Assembly: GCF_900291015.1 (NCBI RefSeq)
Contig: NZ_OLKL01000025.1
Span: 20,043 to 84,042 of the forward strand
DNA from: Pseudomonas persica
GTDB taxonomy: Bacteria > Pseudomonadota > Gammaproteobacteria > Pseudomonadales > Pseudomonadaceae
Reading direction: 5' to 3'
DNA: 64,000 bases
Positions 17,422 through 28,300 of this stretch are shown here, piece by piece; position 1 is the stretch's first letter, and every line of letters begins with the position of its first letter. The notes beneath the pieces are model-generated. The model was not told the DNA's origin. It saw nothing but the letters and a program-made list of their open reading frames with translations, and did not search any database. A program made the translations under genes and the position numbers.

Positions 17422-18750
17422 TCAGTTGCTCACCACCAGCTCCGGCCCAAGGTAATCATTGATCTGCTGGATATCGTCATCTCCCAGGCTGCCCACCGAC
17501 GATGCCAGGCGCAGCCGCGACATCAGGTAGTTCAACTTCGCCTCGAACAGGTCATGGCGGGCGTCATACAGCAACTCTTCGGCATTGAGCACATCCGAGT
17601 TGGTGCTGGTGCCGCCTTCCTTGAAGCCCTTGCGGGCCGAAAGCAGCGAGCGTTCGTTGGACGCCACGGCCTTTTCCAGCGCCTGAATGCGCAAGGCGCC
17701 ACTCTGCACGCCGCGGTACTCGCGGGTGGTGCCGGAAATCACTTCCTGGCGCGTGGCGTCCAGTTCATCCAGGGCCTTGGAACTGTTGGCGCTGGCCTGG
17801 CGGGTGAGGGCGCTGGTGCTGCCACCGCTATACAGCGGAATGTTCAGCTCCAGCCCGATCGAGCTGTAGTGGTTGCGCTGGTTCAGTTCGGAAATCGACT
17901 GACTGCTGCCGGCGGTATAGCCGGCCACGAAATCCAGGGTCGGCCAGTGCCCGGCGCGGGCGCGTTTCACTTCTTCTTCGGCCAGCTCGTAGTTGTGCCG
18001 GCGTGCATGAATCAACGGGCTGTCGGCCTGGGCCTTGACCAGCCAGTCCTGCAGATTGCCCGGCATCAGCGGCGGCGTGTTGAAGCCTGGTTGCAAGGTG
18101 GTCAGCGACTGCGGGGTTTCACCGATGTATTCCTCCAGCTTGCGGCGGGCGTTGACCAGGTTGTCCTCGGCTTCGATCAGGTCGGCCTCGGCCAGGTCGC
18201 GGCGGGCCACCGACTCGTCGATGTCGGTGATGGTGCCGGCACCCAGCTCCATGCGCCGCTTGGCCGACGCCAACTGCTCTTCGAAGGCATTCAGCTTGGC
18301 CTTGGCCAGGGTGATGGTTTCGCTGGCCAACAGCACGTCGAAGTAGGCGTCGGCCAGGCGCACCGCAGCGTCCTGGCTCTTGGCGTCGAACACCGCCACG
18401 CTATAGTCGGCACGTTGCTGGCCCTGACGGTATTCGGCCATTTTCTGCTTGTTGAACAGCGGTTGACGCAAACGCACGTTGGCGCCTTTGGAGTCATAGT
18501 CCAGGTCGCTGTCCCGGCCATTCTGACGCTGACTGCCATTGACCTTGTTGAAGTAGCCCGCAGCGTTGATCTGCGGTAGCAGGCCGGCCTGGCCGATGGC
18601 GCGGTTCTCGCTGCCGGCTTCTTTCTCGTGCACCGCGGCGCGGTAGATCGGGCCTTGGTACTGCAGCAGGTCCCAGGCTTGTTTCAGGTCCATGGCACTG
18701 GTCTGTGCGGACAACCCCAAAAGGCAAAACATCAGGCACCGGTGATTCAT
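17422..18750 (-). CDS. TolC-family outer membrane protein of the type I secretion system
   Basis: A 442-residue outer membrane efflux protein. It has a signal peptide (CLLGLSAQTSA, cleavage near residue 19) and two OEP repeats rich in coiled-coil heptads (YRQGQQRADYSVAVFDAKSQ, RRMELGAGTITDIDESVARR). It forms the outer membrane conduit for the HlyD/ABC pair encoded just upstream; the HlyD stop and this ATG abut as TGAATG. The operon faces away from the pepA cargo gene. Confidence 0.9.
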   Translation of the reverse strand: MNHRCLMFCLLGLSAQTSAMDLKQAWDLLQYQGPIYRAAVHEKEAGSENRAIGQAGLLPQINAAGYFNKVNGSQRQNGRDSDLDYDSKGANVRLRQPLFNKQKMAEYRQGQQRADYSVAVFDAKSQDAAVRLADAYFDVLLASETITLAKAKLNAFEEQLASAKRRMELGAGTITDIDESVARRDLAEADLIEAEDNLVNARRKLEEYIGETPQSLTTLQPGFNTPPLMPGNLQDWLVKAQADSPLIHARRHNYELAEEEVKRARAGHWPTLDFVAGYTAGSSQSISELNQRNHYSSIGLELNIPLYSGGSTSALTRQASANSSKALDELDATRQEVISGTTREYRGVQSGALRIQALEKAVASNERSLLSARKGFKEGGTSTNSDVLNAEELLYDARHDLFEAKLNYLMSRLRLASSVGSLGDDDIQQINDYLGPELVVSN

Positions 18751-20091
18751 TCACTGCTCCTTGAACGAGGCGTCCACGCGTTCGAGCATCGGCTTGAGCA
18801 GATAGCTTAGCAGGTTGCGCTCGCCGGTCTTGATGGTGACGGTAGCCGGCATGCCGGGGCGGATGTGGTTGCTGCCCAGCAGGCCCATGCCGTCATGCGT
18901 CACTTCCACCTGGGCCAGGTAGTACGGCTGTTTGCTTTCTTCGTCCATCAGGCGGTCGGCGGAGATGGTCTTGACCCGCCCCGGGATGTTCGGCGTCTGC
19001 GCATGGTTGAAGGCCGGGAAGGCGAGGTCCACGTCCAGGCCCGGGACCATCTTGTCGATGGCCTGTACCGGGATCATCGCGTCGACCTGCAACGGCTGGT
19101 CGAGCGGCACCACCTCCATGATCTTGGCCCCAGGCTGGATGACGCCGCCGACCGTGGCGATGCTCAGGGCCTGGACCATGCCGTCGATCGGTGAGCGGAT
19201 CACCGTGTGGGTCACTTCGTAGTCCAGCGCGCGCAGGCGGTCGGCCAGGGTGGTGTTTTCCTTGGCGGTATCGGTCAGTTGCGACTCCACTTCCTTGAGG
19301 TAGTCGTGCTGGCGTTGCAGCATGCGCAGCTTGATCTCGGTGGCCTGGCTGCGCGTGCGGGCAATGTTGTTGAGGTTTTCGGCCTGACCGGCGGACAGGT
19401 CGGCATTGTTGCGCTCCAGTTCCAGCAGGCGGTTGCGTGGCACATAGCCTTCGGCGGCCAGTACACGGGTCCCTTGCAGTTCCTGGTTGAGGAAGCCGAT
19501 CTGCGAGGCGCGGGCGCCGTACACCTGCTGCAGGCCCTTGAGCTGTACCGCAGTGGCGGCGAGGTTTTCCTCGAGGATGCTCAGTTCACCGGCAAGGCCT
19601 GCACGGCGGGTGTCCAGCAGGCGCTGTTGCAGGTCCATGGCTGCCAGCAGGCGCGGGTCGCTGCCGTAGTGCTTGAGCAGGGCAGGGTCGAAGGTGACCG
19701 TGTCGCGGCCATCGCGTTCGGCTTCCAGGCGGTTTTCCACGGTCTTGCTGACAATGTACTGGGCACTGACCGCACCCTGTTCGGCCACCGCGCGCAGGGC
19801 GTCGAGGCGTACCACTTCCTGGCCTTTTTTCACCACCTCGCCTTCGCGCACCAGGATTGCCTCGATCGTGCCGCCGGTCAGGTGCTGCACCGCCTTGCGG
19901 TTGCTGGTGACCTTGACCGTGCCGGTGGCGACCACCCCGGCATCCAGCGGCGCCAGGCACGACCACAGCAGGAAGCCGCCAAAGCCGGCGATGACCAGCC
20001 ATACGCCCCAGCGTGCTGGCCGACCGATGTCCAGGTCGATTTCGTTGCGGGCCTCGGCGGGAATCAATTCGGTGTGTTGGGTCATCTGCAT
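18751..20091 (-). CDS. HlyD-family type I secretion periplasmic adaptor
   Basis: A 446-residue membrane fusion protein. A short cytosolic N terminus precedes one transmembrane helix at ~30-50 (GVWLVIAGFGGFLLWSC). Next come a biotinyl-lipoyl half-motif (VKVTSNRKAVQHLTGGTIEA), long coiled coils (~110-290) and a C-terminal beta-barrel (IRSPIDGMVQALSIATVGGV). It bridges the ABC exporter to the TolC protein. It starts 6 nt after the ABC gene ends and runs straight into the tolC-like gene. Confidence 0.92.
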   Translation of the reverse strand: MQMTQHTELIPAEARNEIDLDIGRPARWGVWLVIAGFGGFLLWSCLAPLDAGVVATGTVKVTSNRKAVQHLTGGTIEAILVREGEVVKKGQEVVRLDALRAVAEQGAVSAQYIVSKTVENRLEAERDGRDTVTFDPALLKHYGSDPRLLAAMDLQQRLLDTRRAGLAGELSILEENLAATAVQLKGLQQVYGARASQIGFLNQELQGTRVLAAEGYVPRNRLLELERNNADLSAGQAENLNNIARTRSQATEIKLRMLQRQHDYLKEVESQLTDTAKENTTLADRLRALDYEVTHTVIRSPIDGMVQALSIATVGGVIQPGAKIMEVVPLDQPLQVDAMIPVQAIDKMVPGLDVDLAFPAFNHAQTPNIPGRVKTISADRLMDEESKQPYYLAQVEVTHDGMGLLGSNHIRPGMPATVTIKTGERNLLSYLLKPMLERVDASFKEQ

Positions 20092-20097
20092 GATCGG

Positions 20098-21834
20098 TCA
20101 CTCCCGTGCTTTTACCGAAGCCAGCGGCGCAGCGCCTGCTGCCGGGATCACACTGGCCTTGCGCAGCGCCGCGAACACTTCGTCGCGGCTGCCGAGCATT
20201 TGCACGGCGCCGTCACGCAGCATCAGCACCTTGTCGACCGCGCACAGCACATTGGGCCGGTGGGAAATCAGGATTACCGTGGCCCCGCGCGCCTTGAGTT
20301 CGGCCAGGGCATCGACCAGGGCTTTTTCGCCAACGTCGTCGAGGTTGGCGTTGGGCTCGTCCAGCACCACCAGGTTCGGCTCGCCATACAGCGCACGGGC
20401 GAGGGCGATGCGTTGCTTCTGGCCACCGGACAGCGGGCTGCCGTCGGCTGCCAGGCGGGTGTCGTAGCCCTGCGGGAAGCGCAGGATCATGTCGTGCACG
20501 CCGCTGCTGCGGGCAGCGCGGATCACCGCCTCGCTGTCCACTTCAGCAAAGCGTGCGATGTTCTCGGCGATGGTGCCCTCGAACAACTCCACGTCTTGCG
20601 GCAGGTAGCCGAGCCAGGGGCCGAGTTCGGCCTTGTTCCAGGTGAAGATGTCGGCGCCGTCCAGGCGCACCTTGCCGGCCTGGGTCGGCCATACGCCTAC
20701 CAGCAGGCGGGCGAGGGTGGACTTGCCCGAGGCCGAAGGGCCGATGATGCCCAGGCTTTCCCCCGGGACCAGGCTGAAGCTGACCCCGCGCACGATGTTG
20801 TTGCTGGTGCCGGGGGCGCCGGCGATCACGTTTTCCACGGCCAGCATGCCCATCGGCCTTTGTAGTGACATGCTCGGCGGCCGCTGTGGGAAGTCGTGCA
20901 GCAGGTCGTTGAGCCGGTCCCAGGCGGAACGACAGCCCTGCAGTTGCTTCCATGCGGCGATCACCTGCTCCACCGGGGCCAGGGCGCGGCCGGTGAGGAT
21001 CGAGCAGGCGATCATCATGCCGGGGGTGATCTTGCCTTCGATCGCCAGCAGGGCGCCGGCACCGAGGATCACCGACTGCAAGGTAATGCGCACGAAGCGC
21101 CCGGTGCTACTGATCAGCGCTGCGCGGTCGGAGGCCAGGGTTTGCATCTGCAGGATGTGCAAGTGGCCCTGGTACCAGCGCTTGCCGATCGCCGGCAGCA
21201 TGCCCATGGCTTCGATCACCTCGGCGTTGCGCAGGTTGTTGTTGGCGTAGCAGGCCGACGACAGGGCCGCCTGGTTGGCCTCGGCCAAGGGTTTTTGCGT
21301 GGCCTTTTCGGTGAGGTAGGCCAGGCCCACCAGAATCAGCGAGCCGATCAGCGTGATCAGCCCCAGCAGTGGGTGGATCAGGTAGCAGACCAGCAGGTAG
21401 ATCGGTGTCCAGGGGGCATCGAAGAAGGCGAACAGGCCGTTGCCGGTCAGAAATTGCCGCACCTGCGCCAGATCTTGCAGGGCCTGGGCCGGGTTGCCGC
21501 CGGCGCGGCTCAGGTTGCGCTCGAAGGCGGCGCTGAAGATGCGTCGGTTGAGGTCCATGTCGAGGAAGTTGCCGACCCGGATCAGCACGCGGGTGCGGAC
21601 CATCTCCAGCGCCGACATCAGCATGAACAAACCGATCACCAACAGAGTGAGCATGGTCAGGGTGGTGACGTTGCGGCTGACCAGGGCACGGTCGTACACC
21701 TGCAACATATAAATTGCTGGCGTCAACATCATGACGTTTATGACGCCGCTGAAGGCGGCCAAGGCAAAAAAGCTGCGGCGCAGGCGGAACAACACATCGG
21801 CCAGCTCGGAACGCGTGCGTGGTGGCTTGTGCAT
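20098..21834 (-). CDS. Type I secretion ABC transporter (PrtD/HasD type)
   Basis: A 578-residue half-transporter. The membrane domain covers residues ~20-310 with six predicted helices. The nucleotide-binding domain has Walker A GPSASGKSTLARLL (K371), signature LSGGQKQRIALARAL, Walker B NLVVLDEPNANLD and the H-loop ILISHRP. There is no N-terminal C39-like domain, so it belongs to the protease/heme-carrier (PrtD, HasD) exporter class. First gene of an ABC-HlyD-TolC operon divergent from pepA, whose C-terminal RTX repeats and signal identify it as the expected substrate. Confidence 0.93.
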   Translation of the reverse strand: MHKPPRTRSELADVLFRLRRSFFALAAFSGVINVMMLTPAIYMLQVYDRALVSRNVTTLTMLTLLVIGLFMLMSALEMVRTRVLIRVGNFLDMDLNRRIFSAAFERNLSRAGGNPAQALQDLAQVRQFLTGNGLFAFFDAPWTPIYLLVCYLIHPLLGLITLIGSLILVGLAYLTEKATQKPLAEANQAALSSACYANNNLRNAEVIEAMGMLPAIGKRWYQGHLHILQMQTLASDRAALISSTGRFVRITLQSVILGAGALLAIEGKITPGMMIACSILTGRALAPVEQVIAAWKQLQGCRSAWDRLNDLLHDFPQRPPSMSLQRPMGMLAVENVIAGAPGTSNNIVRGVSFSLVPGESLGIIGPSASGKSTLARLLVGVWPTQAGKVRLDGADIFTWNKAELGPWLGYLPQDVELFEGTIAENIARFAEVDSEAVIRAARSSGVHDMILRFPQGYDTRLAADGSPLSGGQKQRIALARALYGEPNLVVLDEPNANLDDVGEKALVDALAELKARGATVILISHRPNVLCAVDKVLMLRDGAVQMLGSRDEVFAALRKASVIPAAGAAPLASVKARE

Positions 21835-22099
21835 CGGGGCCTCCCTTTATCGCAAATCGGGAAGCTCTTGCGGCGCCCCGTGCAGCGGTAGTCGTGGCTT
21901 CTGGTTGGCTCGCAGGCGGATCGCTCTTATGGCGAATGGTCCAAAACGCTGCGCTGCTCCCACATGCTGGAGCGTAGGTTGCAGCGACATGGACGGTAAT
22001 ATCGTTTCGCTCTATCAAATCTTTGAAGTTTTTATAAGTGCCAATAAAACAGTCATTTGCATTGCATTATCACCGCCTGACGATTTTTTCGACGAAATA

Positions 22100-22128
22100 T
22101 TGACAAGCTTTTCGCCTGCGACTTTAGT
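22100..22128 (+). promoter_or_regulatory. Sigma-70-like promoter for pepA
   Basis: Consensus -35 TTGACA at 22100-22105, a 17-bp spacer, then TTTAGT (4/6 matches) at 22123-22128. The surrounding DNA is unusually AT-rich. Transcription would start near 22135, leaving a leader of about 240 nt before the pepA ATG. The rest of the 541-bp divergent gap (21835-22375) shows no gene. Confidence 0.55.
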
Positions 22129-22375
22129 CTGAAGTATTCGGGCCCTGTGCAAGCTGGGGTCGATGCATGTGCGTTACAGCTGTATCGCATGCTTAACAAG
22201 GCCCCGGACAGCGGGGGCCGGCTTGCGAATGAGAAGGCCAGTGGGGCCAGCACAAGAGGTTTGTGCCCACTGCGACTGGAACACCGAACCAGTATCTGCG
22301 CACGTCAACACTGACTGGGCGCGGGAAGGACCCTGTTGCCCTGTGTCATCTCCGGACAGATCGAGGGCAATTGAA

Positions 22376-25300
22376 ATGGCAGATTTCAGCAAGTCGGACC
22401 TGGAGTTCATCCTCCAGCAGATTTTCATCGCCGAAGCCCACGCCGATGGCGCCAGCCTGATCGACCTGCTGCCCAACAGTCAGGTGCCGTTCGGCCTGCG
22501 TACCGTGGACGGCAGCTACAACAACCTGGTGACCGGTCAGAGCGAGTTCGGAGCCTCCGACAACGCGTTCCTGCGCCTGCTCAGTCCTTCCTTCAGCGGC
22601 GACTATCTCGGCACCGGTACGGTCACTGATTCGCAACCGCGCACCATCAGCAACCTGATCGTCGACCAGACGGCGAACAACCCGGCCGCGGTCGAAGCCA
22701 ATGGCGGTGCCGCCCCGGTGATAAGCCCCGGCATCGACGGGGTGTTTGGCACCGCTGACGACACGGAAGTGTTCTTCATCCCCAACGTTTCGCCCGACGT
22801 CGGCCTGACCGCCGGCTTCAACGCCTGGATGACCTTCTTTGGGCAGTTCTTCGATCATGGTCTGGACCTGGTGACCAAGAGCAGTACCGACTTCGTGTTC
22901 ATCCCGTTGCAGCCGGACGACCCGCTGTTCGACCCCAACAGCCCGACCAACTTCATGGTGCTGCCGCGCGCCGTGCGCACTGCTGGCGCCGATGGCGTGG
23001 TGGGCACCGCCGACGATGGCCAGACCAACACCACTTCGCCGTTCGTCGACCAGAGCCAGACCTACAGCTCGCACCCCTCGCACCAGGTATTCCTGCGTGA
23101 ATACACGCTCAACGCCGCAGGCGACCCGGTAACCACCGGGCGGCTGATCACCAACCGTGACCTGGGCCCTGATGGCCGCTTCGGCACCGCCGACGATGGC
23201 AGTGGCGAAAGCGGTGGCATGGCCACCTGGGCAGTGGTCAAAGCCCAGGCCCGCGACCTGCTCGGCATCAACCTGACCGACGCCGACGTGCACAGCGTGC
23301 CGCTACTGGCCACCGACCCCTACGGCAACTTCCTGCGCGGGCCCAACGGCATGCCGCAGGTGGTGATGCGCGTGAACAATGGCGCCGACGGCATCGCCGG
23401 CACCGCCGACGACGTCACCACGCTGGTCGAAGGCAACCGTGACGCGCCGATCAGCCTGGCCAATGCCGTGAGCACCGGGCATGGTTTCCTTGACGACATC
23501 GCCCACAACGCCGCGCCCGTGCTGGTGGACGGTGTACTGCAGGCCGACGCCGACACCGCCGTGGGCAACGCGCAGCCGGTGGGGCCGGGTGGCAACAACC
23601 TGACCTACGACAACGAACTGCTTGACGCTCACTACATCGCTGGTGACGGCCGGGTGAACGAGAACATCGGCCTGACCGCCGTGCACCATGTGTTCCACTC
23701 CGAGCACAACCGCCTGGTGCAGCAGACCAAAGACACCCTGCTGGCCTCAGGCGACCTGGCGTTCCTCAACCAGTGGTTGATCGATGATGTCGCTGCCATC
23801 CCCACCACGCCCGCTGAAATCGCCGCGCTGGTATGGGACGGCGAGCGGCTGTTCCAGGCCGCCAAGTTCGGCACCGAAATGCAGTATCAGCACCTGGTGT
23901 TCGAAGAGTTCGCCCGTACCATCCAGCCGCAGATCGACGAGTTCCTCGCGCCCAACGGCTACGACACCGCGATCGACCCGGCCATCCTCGCCGAGTTCGC
24001 CCACGTGGTTTACCGCTTCGGCCACTCGATGCTGACCGAGACCGTCGACCGCTTCGACCCGGCGTTCGCCACGGTGAATGGCGACCCGCAGCTCGGCCTG
24101 ATCGCTGCCTTCCTCAACCCGCTGGCCTTCGCTGGCAGTGGCGCCACCGCCGACGAAGCGGCCGGCGCGATCATCCGTGGCGTCACCCGTCAGCTGGGCA
24201 ACGAAATCGACGAGTTCGTCACCGAGGCGCTGCGCAACAACCTGCTTGGCCTGCCGCTGGACCTGCCGGCGCTGAACATAGCCCGTGGCCGTGACACCGG
24301 CATCCCCACCCTGAACGAGGCGCGCCGCGATTTCTATGCGGCAACTGGCGACAGCCAGCTCAAGCCGTACATCAGCTGGGCCGACTTTGCCGATCACCTC
24401 AAGCACCCGGCGTCATTGATCAACTTCATCGCTGCCTACGGCACCCACAGCACCATCACCGGGGCCACCACCGAAGCCGAAAAACGTGCCGCTGCCGTGG
24501 CGCTGGTGCTTGGCGGTGACGGTGCGCCAGCCGATCGCCTGGACTTCCTCAACGGCACCGGTGCCTACGTCAACGTGACGCTGGCCGGTGCGGACGGCAT
24601 CGCCGGCACCGCCGACGACATCAGCGGTGTGACCGTGACCGGCGTCGATGATATCGACTTCTGGGTCGGCGGCCTGGCCGAGCAGAAAATGCCATTCGGC
24701 GGCATGCTCGGCTCCACCTTCAACTTCGTCTTCGAAACCCAGCTGGAAGCCCTGCAGAACGGCGACCGGTTCTACTACCTGGCGCGCACGGCGGGCATGA
24801 ACTTCGGCACCGAACTGGAGAACAACTCCTTCGCCAAGCTGATCATGCTCAACTCCGACGTGACCCACCTGTCCAACACTGTGTTCCTCACGCCGACCTT
24901 CACCCTTGAAGTGAACCAGGCCAACCAGTTCACCGGGCTGGGCGCCGATGGCCGGGCCGACCCGACAGGCGGGATCGAAATCAACGGGGTGGAGATCGTA
25001 CCGCTGGTTATCCGCGATAACCCGGATACCGTGGGCACCGACACCAATTACCTGCACTACACCGGTGAAGACCATGTGGTACTGGGCGGTACCGCTGCCG
25101 ATGACATCATCATCTCCGGCGAGGGCGACGATTCGGTGTATGGTGATGGCGGCAACGACACCCTGGAAGGTGGCGCCGGCAACGATGCAGTGCTGGGTGG
25201 CGCCGGTGACGACATCATCACCGACTCGTTCGGCGACAACCGTCTGGAAGGCAACGACGGCAACGACGTGATCGTCGCCGGCAGCATGCTGGTGGGCGGC

Positions 25301-28300
25301 AACCTGATCCTGGGTGGCAACGGCCAGGACTTCATCATCACCACCGAAGACATCAGCACCACCTTCGGCGGCCAGGGCGACGACTTCATCCTTGGCGCCA
25401 AGACCAACCTGCCACCCACCGGCAACGAGGGCGATGACTGGATCGAGAGGGGCACCCAGGACGGTGCGCCCGGCGACAACTTTGCGCCGCTGCTGGGTGA
25501 CGAAGTGATCGGTAACGACATCTTTGTCGGTGGCGGTGGCTTCGACGAAATGATCGGCGAGGGCGGCGACGACATCTTTGTTGGCAGTGACGCCCAGGAC
25601 AAGATGGAAGGCATGTCCGGTTTCGACTGGATTACCAACAAGAATGACAAAGTTGGCGTCACCGTCGACCTGACCCTGGCCGCCCTGGCTCAGCCCCATG
25701 GCAACGCACCGAACCAGAACGCTGGCGTGTTCAACCCGGTCGGCGCCTCGCCGGCTTCCATCCTCGACCGCTTCGCCGAGGTCGAGGGCGTGTCCGGTTC
25801 GAACTTCGCCGATGTGCTCAAGGGCGACAATGTCGATGCCGTGACCATCCTTAACCATGGCGGTGCCACCGGCAGCGCCTTGACCAACGTCGCGCTGATC
25901 CGCGGCCTGCAACAGTTCCTGGCTGACGCCGGGTTGCCGACCACCGGCTTTGCCACCGGCAACATCATGCTCGGTGGCAACGGTAGCGACCTGATCGAAG
26001 GCCGTGGCGGCGATGACCTGATCGACGGCGACAAGTGGCTCAACGTGCGCATCGCCGTGTATGCACCGGAAGACGTCAACCACACCGGCCCTGAAATCGC
26101 CAGCTTCGACAGCATGGTCGACATGATTCCGTTCATGCTCGACCGCACCTACAACCCAGGCCAGCTGAAGGCCGTGAGGGAAATCCTGCCTGGCACTTCG
26201 ACCGGTGGCGCGGCCTTCGACACGGCCGTGTTCTCCGGCTTGCAGAACGAGTATGTGGTCACCCAGAACACCCGTGGCACCGCCGATACCAGCGACGATG
26301 TGTGGACGGTGACCGATACCGTGGACGGCCGCGATGGCGTCGATACGCTGTTGCACATCGAACGCCTGCAGTTCTCCGACGGCCAGCGCGTGCTGGTGGA
26401 GGGGCTGAACGCGCAGCCCACCGGCAGCCCGGCCATTACTGACGGCAACGGCGGTGCGATCACCGTGGGCGATGTCCTTACGGTAAACGTGGCCGATGTG
26501 CTGGATGCCGACAACATCAGCGCCGCCAACCCGTTGGGTACGCTCGCCGACCGTTCGGTGTCGTACTACTGGCAGTTTGAGGCCACCCCGGGCAGTGGTG
26601 TGTTCGAGGACATCATCCTGCTGCCGGCCGGCGACCTGGCGTTCCAGAGTGCCGACGGCACCACCTTCAAGGTATCGCCGGACCTGGCCGGGCTGAGCCT
26701 GCGGGTCAAGGCGATCTACCAGGACGCTCATGGCACCACCGAAGTACTGTTCTCCCAGCCCACCGCCGTGGTGCAGCCAGGCGCGCCTGTGGTACCGACG
26801 CCGGCCGCGCCGGTGGTGGATGCCACTGCAGGCGGTGCCGGTCTGCACATGGTGCGCTCCGACCTCAACTTCATCCTCGACCAGATCAAGATCGCCGAGG
26901 CCGATGCCGCCGGGGCGGACATCCTCTCGCTGCTGCCCAACATTCGTGCGCCGCTGGGCCTGCGGACGGTGGACGGCTCGAACAACAACCTGCTGAACCT
27001 CAACGGCATCAACAATACCGAGTTCGGGGCCGCCGACAACGTCTTCCCGCGTGTCACCGACCCGGTGTTCAACCCGGCCGAAGGTGCGCCTGCAGGCTTC
27101 TTCGGCCCTGGCTCGCCGGCCATTCCGGGCTCGTCGTACGAGCAGACCAGCGGCCCGGTGTTCGACTCGCAGCCGCGCACCATCAGCAACCTGATCGTCG
27201 ACCAGACCTCCAACAACCCGGCGGCCTATGCCACCGCGTATGACCCGGGTGTGGACGGCGTGCTCAACTTCGGCGCCGTGGGCAACGACGACGTGCTCAA
27301 GGACGGCGTGCGCATCGTCGCCAGCCCGGGCCTGGACGGTCAGTTCGGCACCGCCGACGACCATGACGTGTACCTGTTCGAAAACACCGCCGCCGATGCC
27401 GGCCTGTCTGCGCCGTTCAACGCCTGGATGACCTTCTTCGGGCAGTTCTTCGATCATGGCCTGGACCTGGTGACCAAGGGCGGCTCGGGCACCATCTACA
27501 TTCCGCTGCAACCGGATGACCCGCTGTACGTGGAGGGCGGTTTCACCAACTTCATGGTGGTGACCCGTGCCACCAACCTGCCTGGGCCGGATGGCATCCT
27601 CGGCAATGCCGACGACATTCACGAGCACACCAACACCACCTCGCCATTCGTGGACCAGAACCAGACCTACAGCTCGCACCCCTCGCACCAGGTGTTCCTG
27701 CGTGCCTACGTGATGACCGACGCTGGCCCCGTCGCGACCGGTGAGTTGATCACCAACCGTGACCTGGGTACCGATGGCACGTTCGGCACTGCCGACGACA
27801 TACCAATCGGAGGCATGGCGACCTGGAAAGTGGTCAAGGCTCAGGCCCGCGACGTGCTCGGCATCAACCTGACCGATGCCGACGTCGATAACGTGCCGCT
27901 GCTGGCAACCGACGCCTACGGCAACTTCCTGCGCGGGCCTACCGGCATGCCGCAGGTGGTGATGCGCGTGAACAATGGCGCCGATGGCATCGCCGGTACA
28001 GCTGACGATGTGACTGAACTGGTCGAAGGCAACCGCGATGCGCCCATCAGCCTGACCAACGCCGTGCGCACTGGCCACCAGTTCCTGGCCGACATTGCCC
28101 ATAATGCCGCGCCGGTGTTCAGCGGTGGCGTGCTGGCGCCTGATGCCGATAGCGTCGCCGGCAATGCTGTGCCGGTGGACCCAAACACCGGCGCCAACCT
28201 GGCCTACGACGACGAGCTGCTCGATGCCCACTACATCGCCGGCGACGGCCGGGTCAACGAGAACATCGGCCTGACCGCCGTGCATGCGATCTTCCATGCC

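Noticed and set aside
22163..22375. N-terminal extension of pepA by 71 codons
   Set aside because: The extension is Arg/Cys-rich, starts just after the predicted promoter and is unlike the start of the second peroxidase module; ATG 22376 begins the recognisable protein.
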